Positions 10,101 through 21,100 of a stretch of 64,000 nt of DNA are shown in pieces. Source of the stretch: Mya arenaria (lineage: Eukaryota > Mollusca > Bivalvia > Myida > Myidae); contig NC_069123.1 in NCBI RefSeq assembly GCF_026914265.1, positions 31,644,178 to 31,708,177 of the forward strand, given 5' to 3'. A model generated the notes under the pieces. That model had not been told where the DNA came from and ran no database searches. It worked only from the letters and a program-made list of their open reading frames with translations. Each line of letters opens with the position of its first letter. Positions within the stretch are counted from its first letter, which is position 1. The position numbers and the translations under genes are program-made.

Positions 10101-10975
10101 TAGGTGTCAGCCGATCCCAACCAGGGTGAGAGTGCTCTAGTGGTATAGGTGTCCGCAGATCCTGACCAGGGTGAGAGTGGTCTAGTGGTATAGGTGCCCG
10201 CCGATCCCAACCAGGGTGAGAGTGCTCTAGTGGTATAGGTGTCCGCCGATCCCGATCTTGGTGAGAGTGGTCTTGTGGTATAGGTGTCCGCCGATCCCGA
10301 CCAGGGTAAGAGTGCTCTAGTGGTATAGGTGTCTGCCGATCCCGACCAGGGTAAGAGTGCTCTAGTTGGTATAGGTGTCCGCCGATCCCGACCAGGGTGA
10401 GAGTGGTCTTGTGGTATAGGTGTCCGCCGATCCCGACCAGGGTGAGAGTGGTCTTGTGGTATAGGTGTCCGCCGATCCCGATCTGGGTGAGAGTGGTCTT
10501 GTGGTATAGGTGTCCGCCGATCCCGACCTCGGTGAGAGTGGTCTTGTGGTATAGGTGTCTGCCGATTCCGATCTGGGTGAGAGTTGTCTTGTGGTATAGG
10601 TGTCCACCGATCCCGATTTAGGTGAGAGATGTTTAGTGGTATAGGTGTCCGCCGATCCCAATCTGGGTGAGAGTGGTCTTGTTGTATAGATGTCCGCTGA
10701 TCCCGACCAGGGTGAGAGCGCTCTAGTGGTATAGGTGTCCGCCGATCCCGACCAGGGTGAGAGTGGCCTGTTGTATAGGCGTCCGCCGATCCCGATCTGG
10801 GAGAGAGTAGTCTAGTGGTATAGGTTTTAGCCGATCCCGACCAGGGTGAGAGTGGTCTAGTGTTAAATGTGTCCGCCGATGCCGATCTGGTTGAGAATTG
10901 TCTTGTTGTATAGGTGTCCGCCGATCCCAATCTGGTTGACAGTGGTCAAGTGGTATGGGTGTACGCCTAGTGGGT
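7154..10975 (+). repeat. tRNA-like satellite, zone A: 45 bp unit
   Basis: About 85 tandem copies of a 45 bp unit made of GAGAGTGGTCTAGTGGTATA + GGTGTCCGCC + GATCCCGACCAGGGT. The unit keeps a tRNA A box (TGGTCTAGTGG) and the last part of a B box (GATCCC) but lacks the roughly 24 bases between them that the 69 bp units at 11.1-11.4 kb retain. Unit variants (GTGCTC, GTGGTCTTG, GATCTTGG) recur in fixed order, giving higher-order periods of 450 bp (markers at 8171 and 8621) and 810 bp (9341 and 10151; 9551 and 10361). Because 45 is divisible by three, long false ORFs run across it, mostly on the minus strand. Confidence 0.9.
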
Positions 10976-11515
10976 CGATCCCGACCAGGGTTAAAGAGGT
11001 GATATAGGTGTCCGCTCTCACCCAAGTAGTTGTACGCTCGATCGAAATCAGGATGAGAGAGGTCTAGTGATGTAGGTGTCCGCCTCTCAACCATGTAGTT
11101 GTGAGCTTTATCGAAATCAGGGAGACAGTGGTCTAGTGGTATAGTTGTCCGCCACTCACCAAGTAGTTGTGGGTTCGATCCCAATCAGGGTTAGAGTGGT
11201 CTAATGGTAAAGGTGTCTGCCTCTCACCTATGAGATTGAAGGTTCGCTTCTCACCAGGGTAAAGGTGGTCTAGTGGTATAGGTGCCCGCCTTTCACTCAA
11301 GATAGTGTGCGTTTTATCCACACACGAGTGATAGTTGTCTAGTGGTATAGGTGTCCGCCTTTCACCTAAGATATTGTGTGTTTGATCCACACACGAGTGA
11401 TATTGGTCTTGAGGTATAGGTGTCCGCCTATCACTCAAGATATTGTTCGTTTGATCCACACACGGTGGTATAGGTGTCCGCATTTAACTATAATAGTTTT
11501 GAGTTTAATCCCTCC
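10976..11515 (+). repeat. tRNA-like satellite, transition zone: about 69 bp full-length units
   Basis: Diverged units with a 69 bp period (GTGGTC or equivalents at 11196, 11265, 11334 and 11403). They read as a whole tRNA-like sequence: A box TGGTCTAGTGG, a CTCTCAC loop, and a B box GGTTCGATCCC at about 11172-11182. The acceptor halves do not pair, so these are not functional tRNA genes. This zone looks like the least-altered remnant of the ancestral unit. Confidence 0.75.
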
Positions 11516-14253
11516 AGTGTGAGAGTTGTCTGGTTGCATAGGTGTCCTCTCACCCAAGCGGTTGTGGATTGGATACCCATCAGGATGAGAGTGGTCTTGT
11601 GTTACAGGTGTCCTCTCAAAGCGGTTATGGATTGGATACCCAACAGGGGCCGAGTGGTCCTGTGATATAGGTGCCCTCTCACCCAAGCGGTTATGGATTG
11701 GATACCCACCAGGATGAGAGTGGTCCTGTGGTATAGACGTCCTCTCACCCAAGCGGTTATGGATTGTAAACCCATCAGGATGAGAGTGGTCTTGTGGTAT
11801 AGGTGTCCTCTCACCCAAGCGGTTATGGATTAGATACCCATCAGGATGAGAGTGGTCTTGTGGTATAGGTGTCCTCTCACCAAGCGGTTATGGATTGGAT
11901 ACCCACCAGGATGAGAGTGGTCTTGTGGTATAGATGTCCTCTCACCCAAGCGGTTATGGATTGGATACCCACCAGGATGAGAGTGGTCTTGTGGTATAGA
12001 TGTCCTCTCACCCAAGCGGTTATTGATTGGATACCCACCAGGATGAGAGTGGTCTTGTGGTATAGATGTCCTCTCACCAAGCGGTTATGGATTGGATACC
12101 CACCAGGATGAAAGTGGTCTTGTGGTATAGATGTCCTCTCACCCAAGCGGTTATGGATTGGATACCCACCAGGATGAGAGTGGTCTTGTGGTATAGATGT
12201 CCTCTCCCCCAAGCGGTTATGGATTGGATCCCCACCAGGATGAGAGTGGTCTTGTGGTATAGATGTCCTCTCACCCAAGCGGTTATGGATTGGATACCCA
12301 CCAGGATGAGAGTGGTCTTGTGGTATAGACGTCCTCTCATCCATGCAGTTATGGATTGGATACCCACCAGGATGAGAGTGGTCCTGTGGTAAAGGTGTCC
12401 TCTCACCCAAGCGGTTATGGATTGTAAACCCATCAGGATGAGAGTGGTCTTGTGGTATAGGTGTTCTCTCACCTAAGCGGTTATGGATTGGATACCCACT
12501 AGGATGAGAGTGGTCCTGTGGTATAGACGTCCTCTAACCCAAGCGGTTATGGATTGGATACCCACCAGGATGAGAGTGGTCCTGTGGTATAGATGTCCTC
12601 TCACCCAAGCGGTTATGGATTGGATACCCACCAGGATGAGAGTGGTTGGTCTTGTGGTATAGGTGTCCTCTCACCAAGCGGTTATGGATTGGATACCCAC
12701 CAGGATGAGAGTGGTCTTGTGGTATAGGTGTCCTCTCAACCAAGCGGTTATGGATTGGATACCCACCAGGATGAGAGTGGTCCTGTGGTATAGACGTCCT
12801 CTAACCCAAGCGGTTATGGATTGGATACCCACCAGGATGAGATTGGTCTTGTGGTATAGGTGTCTTCTCACCAAGCGGTTATAGATTGGATACCCACCAG
12901 GATGAGAGTGGTCTTATGGTATAGGTGTCCTCTCACCCAAGCGGTTATGGAATGGATACCCACCAGGATGAGAGTGGTCTTGTGGTATAGGTGTCCTCTC
13001 ACCAAGCGGTTATGGATTGGATACCCACCAGGATGAGAGTGGTTTTGTGGTATAGGTGTCCTCTCACTAAGCGGTTATGGATTGGATACCCACTAGGATG
13101 AGAGTGGTTGGTCTTGTGGTATAGGTGTCCTCTCACCAAGCGGTTATGGATTGGATACCCACCAGGATGAGAAAGGTTGGTCTTGTGGTATAGGTGTCCT
13201 CTCACCAAGCGGTTATGGATTGGATACCCACCAGGATGAGAGTGGTCTTGTGGGATAGGTGTCCTCTCATTCAAGCGGTTATGGATTGGATACCCACCAT
13301 GATAAGAGTGGTCTTGTGGTATAGATGTCCTCTCACCCAAGCGGTTGTGGATTGGATACCCACCAGGATGAGAGTGGTCTTGTGGTATAGATGTCCTCTC
13401 AACCAAGCGGTTATGGATTGGATACCCATCAGGATGAGAGTGGTCTTGTGGTACAGGTGTCCTCTCACCCAAGCGGTTATGGATTGGATACCCATCAGGA
13501 TGAGACTTGTGGTATAGGTGGCCTCTCACCCAAGCGGTTATGGATTTGATACCAACCAGGATGAGAGTGGTCTTGTGGTATAGGTGTCCTCTCACCCAAG
13601 CGGTTATGGATTATGGATTGGATACCCATCAGGATGAGAGTGGTCTTGTGGTATAGGTGTCCTCTCACCCAAGCGGTTATGGATTGGATACCCACCAGGA
13701 TGAGAGTGGTCTGGTGGTATAGACGTCCTCTCCCCCAAGCGGTTATGGATTGGATACACACCAGGATGAGTGTGGTCTTGTGGTATAGGTGTCCTCTAAC
13801 CATGCGGTTATGGATTTGATACCAACTAGGATGAGAGTGGTCTTGTGGTATAGGTGTCCTCTCACCCAAGCGGTTATGGATTATGGATTGGATACCCATC
13901 AGGATGAGAGTGGTCTTGTGGTATAGGTGTCCTCTCACCCAAGCGGTTACGGATTGGTTACCCACCAGGATGAGAGTGGTCTTGTGGTATAGACGTCCTC
14001 TCCCCCAAGCGGTTATGGATTGGATACCCACCAGGATGAGAGTGGTCTTGTGGTATAGGTGTCCTCTAACCATGCGGTTATGGATTGGATACCCACCAGG
14101 ATGAGAGTGGTCTTGTGGTATAGGTGTCCTCTCACCCAAGCGGTTATGGATCGTAAACCCATCAGGATGAGAGTGGTCTGGTGGTATAGGTGTCCTTTCA
14201 CCCAAGCGGTTATGGATTGTAAACCCATCAGTGTGAGAGTGGTCTAGTGGTAA
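11516..14253 (+). repeat. tRNA-like satellite, zone B: 66 bp unit
   Basis: About 40 copies of a 66 bp unit containing GGTCTTGTGGTATAGGTGTC, CTCTCACCCAAGCGGTTATG and GATTGGATACCCACCAGGAT. Compared with the 69 bp units it lacks a GCC triplet before CTCTCACC, and its B box has decayed to GGATTGGATACCC. Small indels (for example extra GGTT or GATTAT) break the period locally. 66 is divisible by three, so 22-residue false protein repeats appear in both strands. Confidence 0.9.
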
Positions 14254-14313
14254 ATACAAAAAAAATGTCCCTGGTGCCATACCTGTATCTGTCTCTATGT
14301 CGTTACAGTTATA

Positions 14314-14682
14314 TTAAAGTGACACTCTTATTCAAAAACAATACATACACATTTATAGCAAACATGAATTTTGACTGATACACCTTTTACTACTTGCTAA
14401 ATAATGCATTTATGGAAAATATCAATTAATGAGATTGTAATCGTGTATTAAATAGCTGAATGCGCACAAATATTAAATGGCTTGTTTATGGTAAAAGATT
14501 TACAGTAATCAACTATCATCTCATAAGGTAGGAATATCATGTTTTCTGCACCTTTCTTTCAATCTAAACACGGTTTCCTTCATAAGAACCATTGTTTTCG
14601 ATATGTATTCATCCTTTCGGTAAACTCAAACAATTGTATTAATTGTTGTATAACTTATTTGGGAGTAAGAGTGCATCTTTAA
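14314..14682 (+). mobile_element. TTAA-type MITE, family 1, full copy
   Basis: 369 bp; starts TTAAAGTGACACTCTTATTC and ends GGGAGTAAGAGTGCATCTTTAA in inverted relation, with TTAA at both outer ends. No coding capacity. Other copies lie at 6385-7067 (interrupted), 40270-40618 (reverse), 47931-48303 and 50031-50399. Confidence 0.75.
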
Positions 14683-15040
14683 TGCTGTTAATAACTGTTC
14701 CGCACTATGTGCATGATGTAGTTAGTAGTATTTATTTACAGGTTTTTCAGGATTATTGACAGTATCTTGATGATTCAGTGAAGAGGATTTTACTGGGAGC
14801 TGAAAAGTGATGTGCGATAATAAATGTTAATTTACTGTTTTACCCCTGTGAATAAATGATTCTACAACTGTCAATGAATAGTTTCACCAATGTCAATGAT
14901 ATGTCTATGGCAAATTTCACTATGGTCACCACTGTTCTTCAACACTGTTTTTTATAAGGCCACATCTGGTTAATCATAATTTATGTTTCGTTCTGTTCCG
15001 TTCTATATTTACATACCAGCCTCGTCAACTCCTGTCCTGG
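14683..15040. other. Intergenic, nothing recognised
   Basis: AT-rich, no gene or repeat recognised. Confidence 0.5.
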
Positions 15041-15358
15041 TAATGCACCAGTCAATTGTAACCACGGATGCCCCCCCAGGTCCGGGGAATAGCGGGGACT
15101 TTGACTTTCGGTCCAGCCAACAACGGATAAAATCCCCGCCCTGCGGGGACGAACAGAGAAAAAAAACCGCCAAATACCCCCGCACCCAAGGGACCTTAGG
15201 TTAGGCCCATTCCCCGCTATATATTTGGGAACACAAAACCACCGCATTCATCCGGCACTGCGGGGCCACCTGGAAGGTAAAAAAATGGCCCATTTCCTCG
15301 GCTATCCCCGGTATACCCCCGGACCTGGGGGCCGTGGTAACAATTGACTGGTGCATAA
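15041..15358 (+). mobile_element. GC-rich MITE with 45 bp terminal inverted repeats
   Basis: The left end, ATGCACCAGTCAATTGT + ACCACGG + CCCCAGGTCCGGGG, is repeated inverted at the right end (about 15310-15356) with few mismatches. The interior is rich in CCCCG and contrasts with the AT-rich surroundings. About 315 bp, non-coding; the two ORFs over it are spurious. Confidence 0.75.
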
Positions 15359-15394
15359 CGTCTTCAGGAATTTACTTTGTCTCGAGTTATTGGC

Positions 15395-15733
15395 TTAAGG
15401 CTGCACTCTCACAGATTTACCGTTTTGACAACTTAATCTTTGTCTTCGATTGAGCCATTTTTTGCGTAAATATCTGCAAACCAGTGATATAAGACTGATG
15501 ACTAAAGATCATATCGCAGATTTTCATATTTCTGCTCGAAAATTAATGTTTTTGGCAAGAAGCGTTAATAACGATCTAAGAAAATGCATAAAACATCAAT
15601 TTTTAACTTAAATACGAAAATCTGCGATCTGATATTTTGTCAGCAGTCTTGTATCACTGGTTTCCATGCATTTTCGCATAAATTGGCTCGTTCGAAGACA
15701 AAAAATGTTCAATCTCTGAGAGTGCAGCGTTAA
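15395..15733 (+). mobile_element. TTAA-type foldback MITE, family 2
   Basis: 339 bp from TTAAGGCTGCACTCTCACAG to the inverse TTAACGCTGCACTCTCAGAG. Inverted similarity extends through most of the element (GCGTAAATATCTGCAAACCAGTGAT against its complement near 15655-15680), so the whole element can fold back. Related copies lie at 53778-54112 and, as a half, at about 26785-26940. Confidence 0.75.
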
Positions 15734-16154
15734 AATGTTTTCATAAACACAACATTCATTCAGGATTTTGAATGCGTACTGAAGAATAGACGATATATCA
15801 TCGATATTATTATTTAATAAATGGATTTGAATAAATCAGACTAACTATACAATCACTGATTGTTTATTGTGTAACAAAACGAAACAACACCAGCAATGCG
15901 ATTGTCCATAGCATGACAATTTACATATATATAGTAAAGGGATAATCAGAGTGGCATAAATGGTCATTTGGATTGTGACGTAAAATCCTGGCGCCAGTTG
16001 AACAAGTTATGTGTATCGAAAGTAAATAAATTTTCGCCGTGCATACACGTGCAGTAAAACAAACAGATGTCCCTGACTTGACACATGTTTTGAATGGGCA
16101 GAAAACACTACGCGATTTTCTGCCACATGCAAGTCTGGGGACTGACACGGAAAC
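15734..16154. other. Intergenic, nothing firm
   Basis: AT-rich up to about 16020. The last part is the start of a 208-codon frame that runs through the following tandem repeat; no protein family recognised. Confidence 0.4.
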
Positions 16155-16605
16155 TAGCTTGACACATGACTGGCCAGTGAACCAGAGCACTGGCACCTGC
16201 ATGCAAGCGTACATTTATACACATGACACAACAAGCTTGACACATGACTGGCCAGTGAACCAGAGCACTGGCACCTGCATGCAAGCGTACATTTATACAC
16301 ATGACACAACAAGCTTGACACATGACTGGCCAGTGAACCAGAGCACTGGCACCTGCATGCAAGCGTACATTTATACACATGCCACAACAAGCTTGACACA
16401 TGACTGGCCAGTGAACCAGAGCACTGGCACCTGCATGCAAGCGTACATTTATACACATGACACAACAAGCTTGACACATGACTGGTCAGTGAACCAGAGC
16501 ACTGGCACCTGCATGCAAGCGTACATTTATACACATGACACAACAAGCTTGACACATGTCTGGTCGGTGAACCAAAGCACCGGCACTTGCATGCAAGCGT
16601 ACTTA
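16155..16605 (+). repeat. 78 bp tandem repeat, about six copies
   Basis: Unit contains AGCTTGACACATGACTGGCC, AGTGAACCAGAGCACTGGCA and CCTGCATGCAAGCGTACATT. Copies 1-5 are almost identical; the last is diverged. 78 bp is 26 codons, so frames stay open on both strands, giving a 26-residue pseudo-repeat. Palindromes ACTGGCCAGT and TGCATGCA occur in each unit. With no signal peptide, splice sites or known domain, the ORF is not called as a gene. Confidence 0.85.
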
Positions 16606-17396
16606 CACATAGACACGTTTAACACATTTACAGCACAGCGTAACCTAACTGATGTAAATAAATAAGAACTAATTGGAATGCAGTCCCAGCACCACGAGTA
16701 AGACAATTGAGCCGAAGTTCCTTTACCCGCAGTTTGGGAGAGCAGACCTTGTATAATAATTATTGGTTAGAAATCTGGCTAAATTCAGTTTATAAGATTT
16801 GTTATTCGCCTGCCGCCAGAATTTTACGCCCACACGACTTAAAAAGACAACAAAGTACATGTTCATAGTTTAAAGCTTCAAAACAACTGTTATGTCTGCA
16901 TTGTTCCAATAAAAAGGCATTGCTGTATGCTCCTTATGGCCATTGATTAGCGGTTAGTTTGGCGACACACTGCACTATCTTGGTATGATTGTTTCTGAAG
17001 CCTGGTCACGTGGTGTGCGGTGTGAGCCGGAACCCGAGTGGCTTGGGTCCCTAGTTAGGTATGGCGTGCTTGCTGATGTTGCTACGAGTGATGTGCTGTC
17101 TCTCAGAAGCAAGCTGCCGAAAACTGCAATTATAAAGAACTAACCAGCAGCATTTTGAATGAAACGACATTATGAATGATTAACATGTACACAATATTCA
17201 AGTGATGTTTCATACGGGTTATTCATATTATATTAATATTTTAATCGGGTGTGGTGGGTGGGTAAATAATATTGTTTCGGTGTTTTTCCCACGTGTTACT
17301 CCTTCGAAGGTTAGCGAGAAAAGAACGTGCTGGGCTAGTCACGTGGTTAAGTAATCGGATGACCGGAGCGTTCCGCATGTTGATTTCCGGACAACC
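16606..17396. other. Intergenic, nothing recognised
   Basis: No ORF, tRNA or clear transposon end seen. Confidence 0.5.
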
Positions 17397-17574
17397 ACGT
17401 GTGTTTACCCGTATCTAGGAATTATTTCCGAGAAATCGTAGATAAATAGAGAAAACAATTTGTTCCGTCTTAATAAATGAAATTTACGTGTGTTTACCTG
17501 TATCTAGGAATTATTTCCGAGAAATCGGAGATAAATAGAGAAAACATTTTTTTCAGTCTTAATAAATGAAATTA
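17397..17574 (+). repeat. Two-copy 89 bp direct repeat
   Basis: ACGTGTGTTTACC...TATCTAGGAATTATTTCC...CTTAATAAATGAAAT occurs twice, starting at 17397 and 17486, with few differences. Confidence 0.8.
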
Positions 17575-18139
17575 TTTCCATATGTAAATAATTTTTAATA
17601 TATATATAAATATCGCAAAATAAGTAATTTCCTGTTTTTAATGGATTCACTAACAGCAATCATTGATTAAATTAAAAACAAATATATCGCGCTAAATTTG
17701 TATTAATGTGATAAGTTGGAGAAGAAACAAATAAAATATGCCAAAAAATTTCAGAATGGGGTATAGACTTTTTTTTCAAATTATCTTCTAAACTTGGTAG
17801 GAGAAATGAATGGATGATACTAGGTAGAAGTGCGATACACACCAGAAAACTTCCTTTAAATGTATTCTACAACGTTTATCCAAAATCTAAATACTGTGTG
17901 AGTAATTTGCGTTTATCAATATCTATTTTCATTACGCGCTTAAACCAAACTTTTGTGTATGTTTAAGATAAATGACTCTGTTCAACGTTTTAATTAGATT
18001 ATTGAGTTTTCTCTCTTCATACTGACATAGTGGTTTGATGGTCAAGCACGTGATAAATACCGTTATTTAAATATCCGCCTTAACAATGAGATTAAGAGTC
18101 GAAGTAAGAGCTAGCTCGGCTATCCCTGGTGGTAAGTGG
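17575..18139. other. Intergenic, nothing recognised
   Basis: AT-rich, with no supported feature before the minisatellite. Confidence 0.5.
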
Positions 18140-21100
18140 TGGTGCATTTGTCCCAAGGTGGTTCGTTGGCTCAAGGTGGGCGCCCCTCTCAAAGCGGTCC
18201 CAATGTGGTTCGTTGGCTCAAGGTGGTTCTCCTCCCCTCCTCATGGTGGTCACAGTGTGGTTCGTTGGCTCAAGGTGGTTTTACCCCCCCCCCTCAAGGC
18301 GGCCCAATGTGGTTCGTTGGCTCAATGTGGTTCCCCTCCCCTCCTCAAGGCGGTCCCAATGTGGTTCGTTGGCTCAATGTGGTTCCCCTCCCCTCCTCAA
18401 GGTGGTCCCAATGTGGTTCGTTGGCTCAAGGTGGTTCTCCTCCCCTCCTCATGGTGGTCCCAAGGTGGTTCGTTGGCTCAAGGTGGTTCGTTGGCTCAAT
18501 GTGGTTCTCCTCCCATCCTCATGGTAGTCCCAAGATGGTCCAAAAGTGGTGCGTTGACTCAATGTGGTTCTCCTCCCATCCTCATGGTTGTCCAAAGGTG
18601 GTGCGTTGGCTCAATGTGGTTCTCCTCCCCTCCTCATGGTAGTCCCAAGGTGGTGCGTTGACTCAATGTGGTTCTCCTCCCATCCTCATGGTAGTCCCAA
18701 GGTGGTGCGTTGACTCAATGTGGTTCTCCTCCTATCCTCATGGTTGTCCCAAGGTGGTTCTACTCCCCTCCTCATGGTGGACTCAAGGTGGTCCGAATGT
18801 TGTTCGTTGGCTCAATGTGGTTCCCCTCCCCTCCTCAAGGTGGTCACAAGATGGTCCAAAGGTGGTTCTCCTCCCCTCCTCAAGGCGGTCCCAATGTAGA
18901 ACCAACGTGGTTCGTTGGCTCAAGGTGATATTCCTCCCCTCCTCATGGTGGTCCAAAGGTAGTCCTAAGTTGGTTCGTTGGCTCAAATTGTTTCTCCTTC
19001 CTTCCTCAAGGCGGTCCTAAGACAGTCCCAAGGTGGTTCGTTAAATCAAGATGTTCTCCCCCCCCCCTCAAGGTGGTCCCTAGGTAGTCCCAAGGTGGTT
19101 CGTTGGCCCAAGGTGGTTCTCCTCCCCTCCTCTGTTGATCCCAAGGTTGTCCCAAGTTGGTTCGACTCCTCTCGCCAAGGTAGTAACAATGTGGTTCTCC
19201 TCCCCTCCCTGGTGGTCCCAAGGTGGTCTCAATGTTGTTCGTTGGTGCAAGGTAGTTCTCCTCCCCTCCTGAATGTGTTCCCGAGGTGGTCCCAAGGTGG
19301 TTCGTTGGCTCGAGGTGGTTCTTCTCCCCTCCTCAAGATAGTCCCAAGGTGGTCCCTATTTGGTCCCCCCCCCCTGAAGGTTGTCCCAAGGTGGTCCCAA
19401 GGTGGTCCTACTCCCCTTCTCATGGTGGTCCCAAGGTGGTCCCAAGGTAGTTAGTTGCCTCAATGTTGTTTCCCTACCTTCCTCAAGGTGATCACAAGAT
19501 GGTCTCAAGTTGGTTCTCCTCCCCTCCTCAAGGTGGTCCCAATGTAGTCCCAAGGTGGTTAGTTGGCTCAATGTTGTTCCCCTCCCTTCCTCAAGGTGAT
19601 CACAAGATGGTCTCAATGTGGTTCTCCTCTCCTCCTCAAGGTGGTTCCAAGGTAGTCCCAAGGTGGTTAGTTGGCTCAATGTTGTTCCCCTCCCTTCCTC
19701 AAGGTGATCACAAGATGGTCTCAAGGTGGTTCTCCTCCCTCCTCAAGGCGGTCTCAAGGTGGTCCAAAGGTGGTTCGTTGGCTCAAGGTGGTTCTCCTCC
19801 CCTACTCATGGTGCTCACAAGATGGTCTCAAGCTGATTCCCCTCCCGTCCTCAAGACAGTCCCAAGATAGTCCCAAGGTGGCTCGTTGGCTCAAGGTAGT
19901 TCTCCCATCCTTCAGCAGGTCCCAAGGAAGTACTAAGACGGTTCGTTGTCTCAAGGTGGTTCTCCTCCCATCCTCAAGGCAGTCCCAATAATGTCCCAAC
20001 GTGGTTCGTTTACTCAAGGTGGTTCTCTTCTCCTCCTCAATGCGGTCCAAAAGTATTCTTAAAGTGGTTCGTTGGCTCAAGGTGGTTCTCCTCTCCTCCT
20101 CCTCCTCAAGACGGTACCAAGGTGGACTCAATGTGGTTCTTTGGCTGAATGGGTTTCTCCTCGCCTCCTCAAGGTAATCACAAGATGGTACCAAGGTGGA
20201 TCTCCCACCCTCCTCATGGTGGTCCCAAGGTAGTCCTACGGTGGTTTGTTAAATCAAGGTGGTTCTCCTCTCCTCCTCATGGTGGTCCTACGGTAGTCCT
20301 TAGGTGGTTCGTTGGCTCGATGTGGTTCTCCTCCCCTCCTCAGGAGGTCCCAAGGTGGTTCGTTGGCTTAAGTTGGTTCTCCTCCCCTCTTCAAGGTGGA
20401 CCCAAGATAGTCCTAAGGTGGTTCGTTGGCTCAAGGTGGTTCTCCTCCCCTCCTTCAGGAGGTCTCTAGGAACTTCTCAGATGGTTCGTTAGCTCAAAGT
20501 AGTTCCCCCCCCCCTCCTCAAGGCGGTCCCAAGGGAATCCCAAGAGATTCGTTGTCTCAATGTGGTTCTCCTCCCATCCTCAAGGCGGTCCCAAGGGAAT
20601 CCCAAGTGATTCGTTATCTCAAGGTGGTTCTCCTCCCCTCCTCAAGGCGGTCTCAAGGGAATCCCAAGTGATTCGTTGTCTCAAGGTGATTCTCCTCTCC
20701 TCCTCAAGGCGGTCCCAAGGGAATTCCAAGTGATTCGTTGTCTAAAGGTGCTTCTCCTTCCCTCCTCAAGGTGGTCCCAATATAGTCCCAAAGTGGTTCG
20801 TTGGCTCAAGGTGGTTCTCTTCTCCACCTTAAGGCGGTCCTAAGGTAGTCTTAAAGAGGTTCGTTGGTTCAAGGTGGTTCTCCTCCCCTCCTCAGGGGTC
20901 CCAAGGTGGTCCCAAGGTAGTTCGTTAACTCAAGTTGGTTCTCCTCCCCTCCTCCGGTGGTGCCAAGGTAGTCCCAAGGTGGTTCGTTGAATCAAGGTGG
21001 TTCTCCTCCCCTCCTCATGTGGTCCCAATGTGGTTCGTTTGCTTAAGGTGGTTCTCGTCCCCTCCTGAAGGTGGTCCCAATGTGGTTCCAAGGTGGTTCG

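Noticed and set aside
7154-14253. CRISPR-like array
   Set aside because: No unique spacers; contiguous satellite units in a eukaryotic genome.
7140-14280. Many long ORFs (up to 495 codons) with 15- and 22-residue repeats over the tRNA-like satellite
   Set aside because: Unit lengths of 45 and 66 bp are divisible by three, so frames stay open on either strand and in more than one frame. No start context, introns or protein-like composition supports translation.
16039-16665. 208-codon ORF with a 26-residue repeat
   Set aside because: Explained by a 78 bp tandem repeat; the opposite strand is equally open.
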